From Stutzerimonas kunmingensis (GTDB lineage: Bacteria > Pseudomonadota > Gammaproteobacteria > Pseudomonadales > Pseudomonadaceae): DNA of 64,000 nucleotides. Positions 38,256 through 48,145 of this stretch are shown here, in pieces; positions within the stretch are counted from its first letter, which is position 1; each line of letters starts with the position of its first letter. The DNA is taken from positions 1-64,000 of the forward strand of contig NZ_JACXXG010000026.1 of assembly GCF_014764705.1 (NCBI RefSeq), written 5' to 3'. The translations under genes and the position numbers were made by a program. The notes under the pieces were generated by a model that was given only the letters and a program-made list of their open reading frames with translations, searched no databases and had not been told where the DNA came from.

Positions 38256-38927
38256 CTACGCGGTGGGCAAGGCGGGTCCTCCGCGCTCCACGGCTCGTTT
38301 GTAAGCGGGCCGCTGCTGTATCCGCTGCAAAAAATCCATCAGGCGTGGGCGACTCTCGTCCAGGCCGGCTCTGGCACGGGCAGCTTCCAGCGGGAAGCTC
38401 ATCTGTATATCCGCTGCGCTGAACGTGTTGCCTGCAAACCAGTCGGCCTTCTCCAGTTCCGCTTCCATGTAGTCGAGATGGGTCTTCAGTTGTGGCCCGA
38501 TGAAGGCGCTGTTAGCGCCCTTGGCGATTGCGCGTGCGATGGGGCGAACAAAGAACGGCATCGGCCCATTGGCGACGCGGTCGAATACCAGCCGCAGTAG
38601 CAGTGGGGGCATCGCAGAGCCTTCCGCGTAGTGCATCCAGTAGCGAAAACGACGGTATTCTGGAGTGCCACTCTGCGGCATCAGGCGTCCGTTGCCATAG
38701 CGTTCCAGCAGGTATTCGAGGATGGCTGCCGATTCGGCCAGCGTCAGGTCGTCGTCGGTGATCACCGGAGACTTGCCCAATGGGTGTACGGCTTTCAGCT
38801 CTGCTGGCGCGAGCATGGTCTTCGGATCGCGCGGGTAACGCTTCAGCTCGTAAAGCAGTTCCAGTTCTTCCAGCAGCCACAGGACGCGGTGCGAGCGGGA
38901 GTGGTTCAAATGGTGGACGGTGATCAT
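38256..38927 (-). CDS. glutathione S-transferase
   Basis: A 223-residue cytosolic GST. The thioredoxin-like N-terminal domain (about 1-78) has NHSRSHRVLWLLEEL (about 8-22), with a serine positioned as the catalytic residue of the beta/theta type, HPLGKSPVITDD with the cis-Pro loop (about 48-59) and LAESAAILEYLLERYG (about 63-78). The helical C-terminal domain (about 85-215) holds FSAADIQMSFPLEAARA, the N-capping box motif. The family includes GstB-like detoxifying enzymes; no specific substrate can be assigned. Confidence 0.9.
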   Translation of the reverse strand: MITVHHLNHSRSHRVLWLLEELELLYELKRYPRDPKTMLAPAELKAVHPLGKSPVITDDDLTLAESAAILEYLLERYGNGRLMPQSGTPEYRRFRYWMHYAEGSAMPPLLLRLVFDRVANGPMPFFVRPIARAIAKGANSAFIGPQLKTHLDYMEAELEKADWFAGNTFSAADIQMSFPLEAARARAGLDESRPRLMDFLQRIQQRPAYKRAVERGGPALPTA

Positions 38928-39013
38928 GCCTGCTCCTCATGCGGGGACGTCGCAAGCATAGTCGCTCTGCAGAGCAGTGGCCGTTATGGCAGACTCCGCC
39001 GCCGAGGTGAACC

Positions 39014-39598
39014 ATGTCCCGTCCACGATGCTCACGCTGCCAGCGCCCGTCTTCCCTGTGCCTTTGCGCGCTGATACCTGCGCTGGATAGCCGTACCCAG
39101 GTGCTCATCCTCCAGCATTCCAGTGAAGCGAGTCATGCGCTCAATACGGCGCGCCTGGCCGCGTTGGGGCTGCGCAATGCAGAACTGCGGGTGGGCGAGC
39201 GCTTCGAGGACGATTGCGATGCCGCACGGCCGAGCTACCTGTTATTTCCCGGCGAAGATGCCATACCGCTAGGGAGTCTGGCCGATGCCGCCCAACCCGT
39301 GCGCCTGATCGTGCCGGATGGGACCTGGCGAAAGGCGCGCAAGATCCTGCACGTCAATCCATGGCTGGCTGAGTTGCCCCGGGTTGCGCTGCCAGAAGGG
39401 CTGAGCTCCCGCTACCGCTTGCGCAAAGCGCCAATGCCCGGCGCGTTGTCGACCATCGAGGCGATCGTTACGGCACTTAACCTACTGGATAGCCCCAGCC
39501 GATTCGATGAGTTGCTCCGTCCGTTCGACGCCTTGATCGAGGGCCAGATCGATGCGATGGGGCGAGAGGTATATCGGCGTAATCATGCCGACACCTAG
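39014..39598 (+). CDS. tapT: DTW-domain tRNA-uridine aminocarboxypropyltransferase
   Basis: A 194-residue enzyme of the DTW family; the characterised TapT (YfiP) transfers the aminocarboxypropyl group of S-adenosylmethionine to U47 of tRNA, giving acp3U. The N-terminal CSRCQRPSSLCLC (residues about 6-18) supplies four cysteines for zinc. The family-defining Asp-x-Thr-Trp occurs as PDGTWRKARKI (about 98-108), and YRLRKAPMPGALSTIEAI (about 134-151) is the other conserved block. Length is normal. It stands alone and diverges from the GST gene by 86 nt. Confidence 0.88.
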   Translation: MSRPRCSRCQRPSSLCLCALIPALDSRTQVLILQHSSEASHALNTARLAALGLRNAELRVGERFEDDCDAARPSYLLFPGEDAIPLGSLADAAQPVRLIVPDGTWRKARKILHVNPWLAELPRVALPEGLSSRYRLRKAPMPGALSTIEAIVTALNLLDSPSRFDELLRPFDALIEGQIDAMGREVYRRNHADT

Positions 39599-39638
39599 AG
39601 GTATGCGAGCGAAAGCGCTATGGCCGTGCGGAGTTGAT

Positions 39639-40058
39639 TTACCTGAAACCAGTGTCATTGCTGACCGGCAATGTTTTCTGCCTGAGGATGTAGAGCGTCA
39701 CCAGCGTCGCGCTCAGCAGCATCCCGATGCGGGCCCACATCAGTGGCACCAGCCAGCAGGATATGCCGATGCTTATCCACATGGTAGCGATGGCGTATAC
39801 CTTGCCCTTGAGCGGAATACCGTTCCCTTCCAGGTAGTCACGAAACCACGGACCGAGCCGTGGGTGGCCTACCAGCCAGTCATAGAAACGTTGCGAGCTA
39901 CGCACGAAACAGGCCGCGGCCAGCAGCAGGAATGGCGTGGTCGGCAGGACGGGCAGGAAGATGCCGACGACGCCCAGCACAACGGCCAGCCAGCCGACGC
40001 CGAGCAGGATCGATCGGATCAGAGGGTTGCGATGCTGCCGGATATCGCGATGGGCCAT
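39639..40058 (-). CDS. YbaN-family (DUF454) membrane protein
   Basis: A 139-residue inner-membrane protein with two N-terminal helices (about 15-50) and two C-terminal helices (about 90-128). The family signature GVVGIFLPVLPTTPFLLLAAACF lies across about 29-51 and is followed by the amphipathic SSQRFYDWLVGHPRLGPWFRDY. These match YbaN/DUF454. Function is unknown. It converges with tapT, leaving 40 nt between the stops. Confidence 0.9.
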   Translation of the reverse strand: MAHRDIRQHRNPLIRSILLGVGWLAVVLGVVGIFLPVLPTTPFLLLAAACFVRSSQRFYDWLVGHPRLGPWFRDYLEGNGIPLKGKVYAIATMWISIGISCWLVPLMWARIGMLLSATLVTLYILRQKTLPVSNDTGFR

Positions 40059-40298
40059 GGTACTAGTCAGCCCGGTTCTTTGATTCGCTGCGATCTGTGC
40101 TCGGCTGGCTCACGTCAGCGTCGTCAGATATTCGCGATGGGCATCGAAATGTGCAGAACAATGCCTTTCCCTCCTGTGGTGCTAGCCAGCGGGACAGGTC
40201 CGGCAGTGGGGCGACGCGCCGGCGACTGCGCTCCGGCAGTCGCACCGTTGCAGGTGAGCGTGACGCCCACCTTGACGCTTGGCCCCCTCCGCAGCCGG

Positions 40299-40886
40299 TC
40301 AGTGGCGACGCGGCTTGAGCAGGGCTGGCTTTTCCTCGGGGGCATGGCAGATCAGGTAGAGGGCCGTCAGCAGCTCGGGGATCTGCGCCACCATTTCGTC
40401 GACCAGCTCGGGGTTGTCGGCGATATCGGCGAATTCCGGTTGCTCGTCGAACAGGCCCGAACCGACCATGATCGGCAGCAACAGCTCGCTGACTTCCTCT
40501 TCGGAGTCCTCGAACCAGATCGCCTCGCGCATGAACACGCCTTCCATGAAGCCGATGCACCAACCGCGCAGATCGGATTCGTCCGGCTCTTCACCCAGGT
40601 CCAGTTCGCACGGCAGTTCCATGTCCTCGTCACTGGCCAGCTGGCGAGCAATATGTGCCTTGAGCTGAACCAGCGTGGCCTCGATGGCTTCGCGCTCGGT
40701 GCCGTCCTTGTATTTGGGTGGTTCGGAGAACAGCGCGTCGATCCATTCACGCTCGGGCACCTGTTCGGAGCAGATGCACAGCGCTGTCAGGTAGCCATGG
40801 GCGGCGATGTAATCCAGTGCTTCCTCGTGCAGGTCATCTGCATCAAGAAAGACTTGCAGGCGGGCGAGTTGCTCGGCGAATGACAT
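40299..40886 (-). CDS. YecA/UPF0149-family protein
   Basis: A 195-residue acidic soluble protein of the UPF0149 (YgfB/YecA) family. The N-terminus [32 protein letters not shown] and the central [21 protein letters not shown] (about 105-125) are the conserved helical blocks. The C-terminal SEC-C zinc motif seen in longer YecA proteins is absent, which is usual for the short form. It lies opposite recQ, 160 nt from its start. The 240-nt stretch after it (40059-40298) holds no gene, only an 8-bp hairpin (40222-40243) without a T-run. Confidence 0.87.
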   Translation of the reverse strand: MSFAEQLARLQVFLDADDLHEEALDYIAAHGYLTALCICSEQVPEREWIDALFSEPPKYKDGTEREAIEATLVQLKAHIARQLASDEDMELPCELDLGEEPDESDLRGWCIGFMEGVFMREAIWFEDSEEEVSELLLPIMVGSGLFDEQPEFADIADNPELVDEMVAQIPELLTALYLICHAPEEKPALLKPRRH

Positions 40887-41046
40887 CGGGAACTACCTTG
40901 GGGGCTGGAAGACAACCCGGATTCTAGACGAGGCGCGGGGCGCAGGCTACTCGTGCCTTCGGATGACGCCTCGTCCGTATTGGCCGCGCGATCCTGAACT
41001 CCATGGTTCGCTCGCGTATACTGCGCGCCTTGTTTCGGAGACCGGC

Positions 41047-43170
41047 ATGCTCGACCAGGCACAGCGCATCCTTAAAGACGTATTCGGCTACGACGCGTTT
41101 CGTGGCAACCAGGGCGCGATCATCGAGCGTGTCGGCAGTGGCGGCGATGCGCTGGTACTGATGCCGACCGGCGGCGGCAAGTCCCTGTGCTACCAGGTTC
41201 CGGCGCTGTTGCGCGAAGGACTGGCGGTGGTGGTTTCGCCGCTGATCGCGCTGATGGACGACCAGGTCGCGACACTCGACGAGCTGGGCGTCTCGGCCGT
41301 TGCGCTCAACTCGACGCTGAGCGCCGATGAGCAGCGCGAGATCGCTGAGCGCATCCGGCGCAACGAGATCAAGATGCTCTATCTCGCGCCTGAGCGACTG
41401 GTTCAGCCCCGCATGCTGGCGTTCCTGCAGCGGCTGGAGATCGCCCTGTTTGCCATCGACGAGGCCCATTGCGTCTCCCAGTGGGGGCACGACTTCCGTC
41501 CCGAGTACATGCAGCTGGGCCAGCTGGCCGAACTGTTTCCTGGCGTGCCGCGTATTGCGCTGACCGCGACGGCGGACAAGCGGACGCGGGAAGAAATCGT
41601 CCAGCGCCTGCATCTGGAGAACGCCGAACGGTTTCTCTCCAGCTTCGACCGACCGAACATCTTCTATCGCATCGTGCCCAAGGAGCAGCCGCGCAAGCAG
41701 TTGTTGGGTTTTCTAGCCGAACGCCGCGGCGATGCCGGCATTGTCTATTGCATGTCGCGCAAGAAGGTCGATGACCTGGCTGCGTTCCTCAGCGAGCAGG
41801 GCTTTCCGGCACTGCCATACCACGCGGGCCTGCCCAACGAGCTGCGCGCCTATCACCAGAAGCGTTTCCTCAACGAGGAAGGCCTGATCATGGTCGCGAC
41901 CATCGCCTTCGGCATGGGGATCGACAAGCCCAACGTGCGCTTCGTCGCCCACCTTGATCTGCCCAAGTCGCTGGAAGCCTACTATCAGGAAACCGGACGG
42001 GCAGGGCGCGACGGGCTGCCTGCCGACGCCTGGATGGCCTATGGCCTGCAGGATGTGATCTTCCTCAAGCAGATGCTCAACAACTCAGAGGGTGATGAGC
42101 GGCACAAGCGGGTCGAGCAGCACAAGCTCGATGCCATGCTGGCGCTTTGCGAGGAAACCCGCTGCCGGCGCCAGGCGCTGCTCGCGTATTTCGATGAAGA
42201 GCTACCCAACCCCTGCGGTCATTGCGACAACTGCGTCGATGGCGTGCAGACCTGGAATGCCACCGAGCCCGCCCGTCAGGCGCTATCGGCGATCTACCGC
42301 AGCGGCCAGCGTTACGGCGTCGGCCATCTGGTGGACATCCTCCTCGGGCGTGACAATGACAAGGTCCGCGGCTTGGGCCATCAGCATCTGTCGGTGTTCG
42401 GTATGGGCAGGGCGCTGGCTGAGGCTGAGTGGCGTTCGCTGTTTCGCCAGCTGGTGGCGCGCGGGCTGGCGGACGTCGACCTGGATGGTTTCGGGGGGCT
42501 GCGTCTGAGTGACAGCTGCCGGCCATTGCTGCGTGGAGAGGTGAGTCTCGAACTTCGCCGTGATCTGACCAGCAAGGCACCGAAGCCGGCAGCCAGTGCC
42601 GCCAGCCAGCTGGTGCGCAGCGAGGAACGGGAAACCTGGGAAGCGCTGCGCACCTTGCGCCGCAAACTGGCCGAAGAACACGGTGTGCCGCCGTATGTGA
42701 TTTTCCCGGATGCCACGCTGCTGGAGATGCTACGCAGCCAGCCGGCCTCGCTGTCGGACATGGCCACCATCAGCGGTGTCGGCGCGCGCAAGCTGGAGCG
42801 CTACGGTCAGGCCTTCCTGGAGGTTCTGCAAGGCAGCGTCGAAGTGGCCAAGTCACCTGCCGATCTGCGACACGAATTGATCACGCTGGCGCGCGCAGGC
42901 ATGACGCCTGCACAGATCGCGCGTCAGCTCGACTGCAGTGAGAAGAACGTCTACGCGATGCTCGCCGAAGCCATCGGTCTGCAACAGCTGAGCCTGGAAC
43001 AGGCGCTGGATCTGCCCGAGGATCTGCTCGGGGAAATCCAGGAGGCCTTTCTCGACGGCGAGGGCGAGCTGCCACCGGTGAGCGCCGTGGCCGAGCAGTT
43101 CGCTGGGCGGGTACCCGAACAGGTGCTTTATTGCGTGCGTGCCGCACTGCAGGTCGAGTTCGAATTGTAA
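41047..43170 (+). CDS. recQ: ATP-dependent DNA helicase RecQ
   Basis: A 707-residue 3'-5' DNA helicase acting in recombination repair. Motif [13 protein letters not shown] lies at about 39-50, DEAHC (motif II) at about 139-143, the aromatic-rich loop [11 protein letters not shown] at about 145-155, and motif [14 protein letters not shown] at about 316-327. The zinc-binding region has CEETRCRRQ and PCGHCDNC (about 396-400). A winged-helix RQC region follows, then one HRDC domain (about 545-620), and an extra C-terminal HTH-like module ([19 protein letters not shown], about 610-707), longer than E. coli RecQ. GGAG lies 8 nt before the ATG, and a TATACT -10 element is at about 41015-41020. Confidence 0.94.
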   Translation: MLDQAQRILKDVFGYDAFRGNQGAIIERVGSGGDALVLMPTGGGKSLCYQVPALLREGLAVVVSPLIALMDDQVATLDELGVSAVALNSTLSADEQREIAERIRRNEIKMLYLAPERLVQPRMLAFLQRLEIALFAIDEAHCVSQWGHDFRPEYMQLGQLAELFPGVPRIALTATADKRTREEIVQRLHLENAERFLSSFDRPNIFYRIVPKEQPRKQLLGFLAERRGDAGIVYCMSRKKVDDLAAFLSEQGFPALPYHAGLPNELRAYHQKRFLNEEGLIMVATIAFGMGIDKPNVRFVAHLDLPKSLEAYYQETGRAGRDGLPADAWMAYGLQDVIFLKQMLNNSEGDERHKRVEQHKLDAMLALCEETRCRRQALLAYFDEELPNPCGHCDNCVDGVQTWNATEPARQALSAIYRSGQRYGVGHLVDILLGRDNDKVRGLGHQHLSVFGMGRALAEAEWRSLFRQLVARGLADVDLDGFGGLRLSDSCRPLLRGEVSLELRRDLTSKAPKPAASAASQLVRSEERETWEALRTLRRKLAEEHGVPPYVIFPDATLLEMLRSQPASLSDMATISGVGARKLERYGQAFLEVLQGSVEVAKSPADLRHELITLARAGMTPAQIARQLDCSEKNVYAMLAEAIGLQQLSLEQALDLPEDLLGEIQEAFLDGEGELPPVSAVAEQFAGRVPEQVLYCVRAALQVEFEL

Positions 43171-43288
43171 CTAGGTGCATCCTGCAGCTCGGTCTGAAGC
43201 CGCTGCGACAGCTGGCGTCTGCCGGGCTGCAACGCCAGCCGTGCCATCATTACGACTTCTGTCGCTCGATCAGGGTTCGAAGGTCGTC

Positions 43289-43331
43289 TTGCCTGCTTTC
43301 CGGAGCTGTGGTTAGCTCACTAATAATTAGT
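43289..43331 (+). promoter_or_regulatory. marR promoter with palindromic operator candidate
   Basis: TTGCCT (43289-43294), 17 nt, TTAGCT (43312-43317) is a plausible sigma-70 promoter. Directly after it is the palindrome ACTAATAATTAGT (43319-43331), 21 nt before the MarR-family start codon. An AT-rich dyad overlapping the transcription start is the typical site for MarR autorepression. Confidence 0.45.
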
Positions 43332-43351
43332 TTTTGCAGGAATGGCCGTAC

Positions 43352-43783
43352 ATGTACGCCGAGCAACATCGCTTTGCCATGCAATTGGCACAACTTTCTC
43401 GTGGCTGGCGCGCTGAATTGGATCGACGCCTGGCTGATCTCGGACTCTCGCAGGCGCGCTGGCTGGTGCTGTTGCACCTGGCCCGTTTCGATCACGAACC
43501 CACTCAGCGCGAGCTGGCCCAAAGCGTTGCCGTTGAAGGGCCGACGCTGGCCCGCTTGCTCGATAGTCTCGAAGCGCAGGGGCTGGTGCATCGCAAGGCG
43601 TCTGCAGAGGATCGCCGGGCCAAACGTATTTCCCTGGGTGCGCCGGCACGGCCGCTGATCGAGAAGATCGAGGCGATTTCCACACAGGTGCGTCAGGAAG
43701 CCTTTGCCGGGATCGACGAGGAAGATCTGCGCAAGTGCCAGCAGGTGCATGCACGGATCCTGGCCAATCTCGACCGGCGCTGA
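43352..43783 (+). CDS. MarR-family transcriptional regulator
   Basis: A 143-residue winged-helix repressor. The DNA-binding part spans about 30-100: LSQARWLVLLHLARF, the recognition-helix region VEGPTLARLLDSLEAQGLV, and the wing KASAEDRRAKRISLGAPA, with the Asp-Arg-Arg triplet diagnostic of MarR/SlyA proteins. The start at 43352 (MYAEQHRF) has AGGAA 9 nt upstream; the frame from TTG 43334 lacks a ribosome site. MarR dimers bind ligands such as aromatic compounds, but the ligand is not evident. No transporter gene is adjacent downstream, because plpD runs the other way; the regulon may lie elsewhere. Confidence 0.9.
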   Translation: MYAEQHRFAMQLAQLSRGWRAELDRRLADLGLSQARWLVLLHLARFDHEPTQRELAQSVAVEGPTLARLLDSLEAQGLVHRKASAEDRRAKRISLGAPARPLIEKIEAISTQVRQEAFAGIDEEDLRKCQQVHARILANLDRR

Positions 43784-43802
43784 TCCAGGCCGGGCACGCC
43801 GG

Positions 43803-45989
43803 CTAGAAGCTGCGCCCCAGATTCATGTACAGCGCCTGTTCCTCCTCGTCATTGAAGCCGAAGCCGAAGTTCAGTGGCCCCAGTGGCGTGTCGTAGCCGA
43901 GAAAGATGCTCGCGGCGTTGATATAGCCGCTGTCGAAGGCATTGTCGGCATTCCAGGCGCGACCGCGCTCCAGTGATCCACCGAGATAGAGCGGGAAGTC
44001 CAGCGGCTGAAACGCTCGCGGCGTCACGCGACGGTAGTACACCATGCGCGCCAGGCTGACGTTCTGGCCGGCCAGGGCATCCTGACGGAAGCCCGACAGC
44101 TGACGCGCGCCGCCAAGCAGAAAGCTCGACGTCACCACTTCCGCGTCATCCAGCGTGCGACCGTAGCGCCCACCGAGCACCCAGGTGTTGGCACCGTGGC
44201 TGAGTGCCTTGTCCAGCTTGAGGTGCCACTGTCGATAACGCTGGTCCGAACTCAGGCTGGGGTCGTACTGACGCATGGTCAGGCGGATATCCTCGCCTTC
44301 GCGGGGAAAGTCGATGTTGTCGAGGGTGTCGAACGAGTACTGCAGCTCGTAGTAGCCCTCGGTAAAGCTGAAGTCGGGTAGATCCTGTTCGCCGATTCGC
44401 ACATCGGCCTCACCCCAGGCCTGGCCGATTCCAAAGCGGATCTCGCCATTGTTGGCGATCTGTCTGCCGAGATTGAGACCGTAGCCGTAGCGTTGCAGGC
44501 GGTACTCGGCAATCGGATCGTTGTCGAGAATGGACTCGACGTTCTGCGCCTCGACGAACAGGTTCGGCGCGACGAACCAGCGCGAGCCGGCATCCAGCGG
44601 CTGGTAGAACTCGCTGTAGAGTTCCTGCCGATCACCCAGCTGCAGCCGGGTAAGCCACTCGGCACCCAGTTCGTTGATGCCGTTCTTCCGATAACTCGCA
44701 CCGAGGTTGAATACGCTGTCGCCGCGGAAGTCGTCGGACAGGCTCAGGCCCAGTCGCAGGTAATCGGTGCCGGTGCGCTTCTCGCGGGCGTTGATGACCA
44801 ACGTATTGCCGAGCTTGCCGCGTTGAACGCGATATTCCACGCGCTCGAAATAGTCCAGGCCATAAAGGGTGCCCATGTCCTTCTGCAGGTCCTCCAGATC
44901 CAGCGGTTCACCGATCGGCTGGCGGACATGCCGGCGGATCACCGCATCGCTGACCTTCGAGTCGTTCTCCACCCTAATAGCGGTGATGACCGGTGTTCGC
45001 GGGTCGCTGGAGCGCGCAAGGCTCAGTGCCGGATTGCCACCGGTGGTGATGCGCATTTCGGCAAGACGTCCCTCCAGAGCCAACGTGGCACGGTAGCCGG
45101 CATCGACCAGCTGTTCGGCGCGGGCGAAGTCGGTGGAGCCGTAAGCGGCCAACGGCGGCTGGATCAGAAGGTCCTGCGACTGCAGGGTGGCCAGCTGCGC
45201 TTCGGAGTTGCGGCGGGTCATCATGGTGGTGGTCTGGTTGAGCACGTCGACTACTGTCAGCAATTCCTTGCGCGGCTTGAGCGGCGTGCCGATGTCCACC
45301 ACGATCAGGCGGTCGACGCCCATGTCGCGTGCCACGTCCATCGGGATGTTGTCGACCATGCCGCCATCCACCAGCAGGCGGCCGTCCAGCTCCACCGGTG
45401 CGAACACGGCCGGAATCGACATGCTGGCGCGAATCACCTGGGGCAGGTGGCCGCTGCGAAAGACCACCTTTTCATCGTTGGCAATATCCGTGGCCACCGC
45501 ACGGAAGGGGATCGGCAGCTGGTCGAAGTCGCGGGTGTCGCTGGCGTGCACCAGCAGGCGCTCGAGCAGCAGCGCGAGGTTCTGCCCTTGAATCACGCCC
45601 AGCGGCAGGCCGAGGCTGCCGTCGTCGCGGAAGCTCAGCTTCTGCTTGATGAGGAAATCACGGTCGTCCTGCTTGCGGCGGTAGGGGATGTCCTGGCGCG
45701 GCGGATCGTCGGACAGCACTTGCTGCCAGTCGAGGGTCAATGCCAGGCGCTCGAGTTCGGCAACGCTATAGCCTGCTGCGTATAACCCGCCGACCACCGC
45801 GCCCATGCTGGTGCCGGCGATGGCGTCGATGCGTACGCCTTGCTCTTCCAGCGCCTTGAGCACGCCGATATGAGCCAGCCCGCGCGCCGCACCGCCAGAC
45901 AGGACGAGCCCGGTCTTCGGCTGAGCCGGCTCGGCGAACAGCGGCGGCAGGGTTAACAGCATCAGCAGGGAAACGAACAGGCGGAGCAT
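43803..45989 (-). CDS. plpD: patatin-like phospholipase autotransporter PlpD (type Vd)
   Basis: A 728-residue outer-membrane protein secreting its own lipase domain. The length equals that of PlpD of P. aeruginosa. Order: signal peptide (about 1-19), patatin domain (about 25-315) with oxyanion motif LSGGAARG, nucleophile serine in GTSMG (about 59-63) and catalytic Asp in VDGGMVDN (about 206-213), one POTRA domain (about 320-395), and a 16-strand Omp85-type beta-barrel (about 400-728) ending in Phe (LGRSF), the BAM recognition residue. The passenger hydrolyses phospholipids. The start at 45989 gives the signal peptide; an upstream extension is rejected. It stands alone. Confidence 0.94.
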   Translation of the reverse strand: MLRLFVSLLMLLTLPPLFAEPAQPKTGLVLSGGAARGLAHIGVLKALEEQGVRIDAIAGTSMGAVVGGLYAAGYSVAELERLALTLDWQQVLSDDPPRQDIPYRRKQDDRDFLIKQKLSFRDDGSLGLPLGVIQGQNLALLLERLLVHASDTRDFDQLPIPFRAVATDIANDEKVVFRSGHLPQVIRASMSIPAVFAPVELDGRLLVDGGMVDNIPMDVARDMGVDRLIVVDIGTPLKPRKELLTVVDVLNQTTTMMTRRNSEAQLATLQSQDLLIQPPLAAYGSTDFARAEQLVDAGYRATLALEGRLAEMRITTGGNPALSLARSSDPRTPVITAIRVENDSKVSDAVIRRHVRQPIGEPLDLEDLQKDMGTLYGLDYFERVEYRVQRGKLGNTLVINAREKRTGTDYLRLGLSLSDDFRGDSVFNLGASYRKNGINELGAEWLTRLQLGDRQELYSEFYQPLDAGSRWFVAPNLFVEAQNVESILDNDPIAEYRLQRYGYGLNLGRQIANNGEIRFGIGQAWGEADVRIGEQDLPDFSFTEGYYELQYSFDTLDNIDFPREGEDIRLTMRQYDPSLSSDQRYRQWHLKLDKALSHGANTWVLGGRYGRTLDDAEVVTSSFLLGGARQLSGFRQDALAGQNVSLARMVYYRRVTPRAFQPLDFPLYLGGSLERGRAWNADNAFDSGYINAASIFLGYDTPLGPLNFGFGFNDEEEQALYMNLGRSF

Positions 45990-46057
45990 GGCTGAACCGG
46001 GGAAGGGGGGAGAGGCGGCTATTATAGGCCGCCGTATCCCCTTCGGAGCTGTCCTGA

Positions 46058-46339
46058 ATGACCGCAAGCAAACCGGAAATCGTCATTACGTATTGCACCC
46101 AGTGTCAGTGGCTGCTGCGTGCTGCCTGGCTCGCACAGGAGCTGCTGTCGACCTTTGCCGATGACCTGGGCCGCGTCTGTCTGGTACCCGCCACAGGCGG
46201 CACCTTCCATATCAGCTGCGATGGCGTGCAGATCTGGGAGCGCAAGCTCGATGGCGGCTTTCCCGAGGCGAAGGAGCTCAAGCAGCGCGTGCGTGATCGC
46301 ATCGACCCGCAGCGCTCGTTGGGGCATAACGACCGCTGA
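46058..46339 (+). CDS. SelT/SelW/SelH-family thioredoxin-like protein
   Basis: A 93-residue protein of the Rdx/SelW family, a small thioredoxin-like fold. The redox motif CTQC (about residues 13-16; YCTQCQW) is the cysteine form of the CxxU selenoprotein motif. The family blocks WLAQELLSTF and GGTFHISCDGVQIWERK..GGFPEAKELKQRVRDRI follow. Length is typical. It diverges from plpD by 68 nt. Redox partner unknown. Confidence 0.92.
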   Translation: MTASKPEIVITYCTQCQWLLRAAWLAQELLSTFADDLGRVCLVPATGGTFHISCDGVQIWERKLDGGFPEAKELKQRVRDRIDPQRSLGHNDR

Positions 46340-46342
46340 GCG

Positions 46343-47221
46343 TCAGCTGGCCACTTTCGGAACGACACTCGGCGGGCTTTTCAAGCGGCTGGTAACCACG
46401 CTGGCGATGATGATCAAGGCGCCGCCGAGCAGCATGCGTAGCGTCGGCTGCTCGCCGAACAGCCACCAGGCGAAGGCGATGCCGTAGACCGGTTCGAGAG
46501 CGAAGATCACCGACGTCGTACGCGCCTTCAGGACCCGCAGGCTAGCGACGAACAGGCTGTGTGCGAGTCCGGTGCAGAGCACGCCGAGCAGAGCCAGCCA
46601 GAGCCAGTCCTGCGCGGGTATCGCGGGTATCGTCGACCAGCAGAATGTCAGCAGGGCTGCGAGGATCGCCAGGTTCTGCCAGAGCGCCGAGCGAACCGGA
46701 TCGAGGCCGCGGGTGACGGCACGGTTGAGCAGCGACAGGAGCGCGAACAGCAGGCCGGAAAGCACACCGTAGAGCAATCCGGCAGTCGGTCCGCTGCTGA
46801 GATCGAACGCCGGCGCGACAAGCAGCAGGCCGGCACAGACCAGCCCGACCATGGCGAACTCGATGGCGCGGGTGCGTTCGCGGAACAGCAGGCCTTCGAG
46901 CAGCACGGTGAAGGCGGGGAAGCTGGCAAAGCCCAGGGTTGCAATGCCGACGCCAGCGATCTTCACTGCGATGAAGAACGTCAACCAGTGCGCACCCAGC
47001 AACAGCCCGCCCAAGGCCAGACCGCCACGCTGCCGCCAGTTTGGCGTCGCCCCGCTGGGTCGCAGCAACTGCGCCACCAGTAGCAGGGCCAACACGGCGA
47101 ACAGTGCACGACCAAAGGTGATGATCAGCGCCGAGCTTTCGGCCAGTTTTCCGAGCACGCCGGACAGGCCGAACATCAGCGCGCCGAGATGGATGGCCAA
47201 CAGGGCGTTGCGCGGCGTCAT
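46343..47221 (-). CDS. EamA-family DMT exporter
   Basis: A 292-residue membrane protein with ten helices in two EamA repeats (about 3-135 and 145-285). It is paralogous to the transporter at 35165 but clearly different in sequence: it starts LLAIHLGALMFGLSGVLGKL and ends in LRMLLGGALIIIASVV. The start at 47221 has GGTGG about 8 nt upstream; the GTG at 47233 is less likely. It converges with the SelW-like gene, only 3 nt between the ends. The AraC-type gene downstream of it on the chromosome is transcribed in the same direction towards it, 127 nt away, and could regulate it (inference). Confidence 0.88.
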   Translation of the reverse strand: MTPRNALLAIHLGALMFGLSGVLGKLAESSALIITFGRALFAVLALLLVAQLLRPSGATPNWRQRGGLALGGLLLGAHWLTFFIAVKIAGVGIATLGFASFPAFTVLLEGLLFRERTRAIEFAMVGLVCAGLLLVAPAFDLSSGPTAGLLYGVLSGLLFALLSLLNRAVTRGLDPVRSALWQNLAILAALLTFCWSTIPAIPAQDWLWLALLGVLCTGLAHSLFVASLRVLKARTTSVIFALEPVYGIAFAWWLFGEQPTLRMLLGGALIIIASVVTSRLKSPPSVVPKVAS

Positions 47222-47348
47222 GGAACGATCCACCCGAGCGAGTGGTGTGTGCGTGCGGTGTGGTGTGAACGGATGAGTAGGGTCATGGCTACCTGAACCT
47301 TGCGAATCAGGACCATGCTAGGCCGTGGCTTGGAGTGTGTCTGTCGCG

Positions 47349-48107
47349 TCAGTCACCGGTTTTGTCGCGCAGCTCGCGTCGCAGTGCGCGGGGTGCGCAG
47401 CCTCGTGCGCGAACCAGTGCGGCGGTGAAGGCGCTTTGCGAGGCATAGCCCACCTGCGCGGCGATCTCGCCGATCGGCAGGAGGGTGTCGTGCAACAGCG
47501 CCTCGGCATGCTGCAAGCGGCGCTGGCGTACGTGTTCCATCGGCGTTCGGCCCGTCTCGCGAAGAAAGCGCGCGTGCAGACCTGCCACCGACAACCCGGC
47601 GATACGGGCCAGGTCGGCAACCTGAAGTGGGTGGGATAGATGCTGATCGATGAAGGCGTCGATAGCGGCGACCGGCAGCGCGTGTTGGTCATGGTGGATA
47701 TGTTGTCCACTGGCCAGACTGGCGAGCAGGAGTACGGCGCCCTGTTCGGCAATCAATGGATCATTGATCGGGCTGTGCGCCAGCCAGGCGACCAGGCGCT
47801 GCTGGCTGGCGTTCAGGCGCACGGTATCCGGTCGATCGATCAGACGCAGGCTGGGTTCGGTGTGGTGGCCCAAGCGCTGACGAACCCAGCTCTCCGACGG
47901 GAGATCGAGCACCAGGCAGTGACTGCCGGTGACACTGGCACAGGCATGGTGAGTGGCGGACGGAATTACCGCGAGACTCTGCTCGCCGACGCGGCTGCCG
48001 CGCCCGGCAATCTCGAATTCCAGCAGTCCTTTCAGGCCGAACACCAGTTGCGGGTGTTCGTGGCTATGGGCGATGAGGTGGTGATGGTAGTTGCGCAGCG
48101 ATAGCAT
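47349..48107 (-). CDS. AraC-family transcriptional regulator
   Basis: A 252-residue regulator with an N-terminal cupin-like sensor domain (about 1-90; HHHLIAHSHEHPQLVFGLKGLLEFEIAG) and a C-terminal AraC DNA-binding domain (about 150-250) with two helix-turn-helix motifs (LQVADLARIAGLSVAGLHARF and IGEIAAQVGYASQSAFTAAL). The usual signature around GCAPRALRRELR closes it. The start at 48107 is preferred because the frame upstream of it runs into a dispersed repeat (48146-48294). The effector is unknown. Confidence 0.9.
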   Translation of the reverse strand: MLSLRNYHHHLIAHSHEHPQLVFGLKGLLEFEIAGRGSRVGEQSLAVIPSATHHACASVTGSHCLVLDLPSESWVRQRLGHHTEPSLRLIDRPDTVRLNASQQRLVAWLAHSPINDPLIAEQGAVLLLASLASGQHIHHDQHALPVAAIDAFIDQHLSHPLQVADLARIAGLSVAGLHARFLRETGRTPMEHVRQRRLQHAEALLHDTLLPIGEIAAQVGYASQSAFTAALVRARGCAPRALRRELRDKTGD

Positions 48108-48145
48108 CTGGCGGCTGTCCCGAAGCAGGCCCGCTGACCATTGGT

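Noticed and set aside
40222-40243. 8-bp perfect hairpin in the gap next to the UPF0149 gene
   Set aside because: No T-run on either strand and it is far from a stop codon; at this GC content such stems arise by chance.
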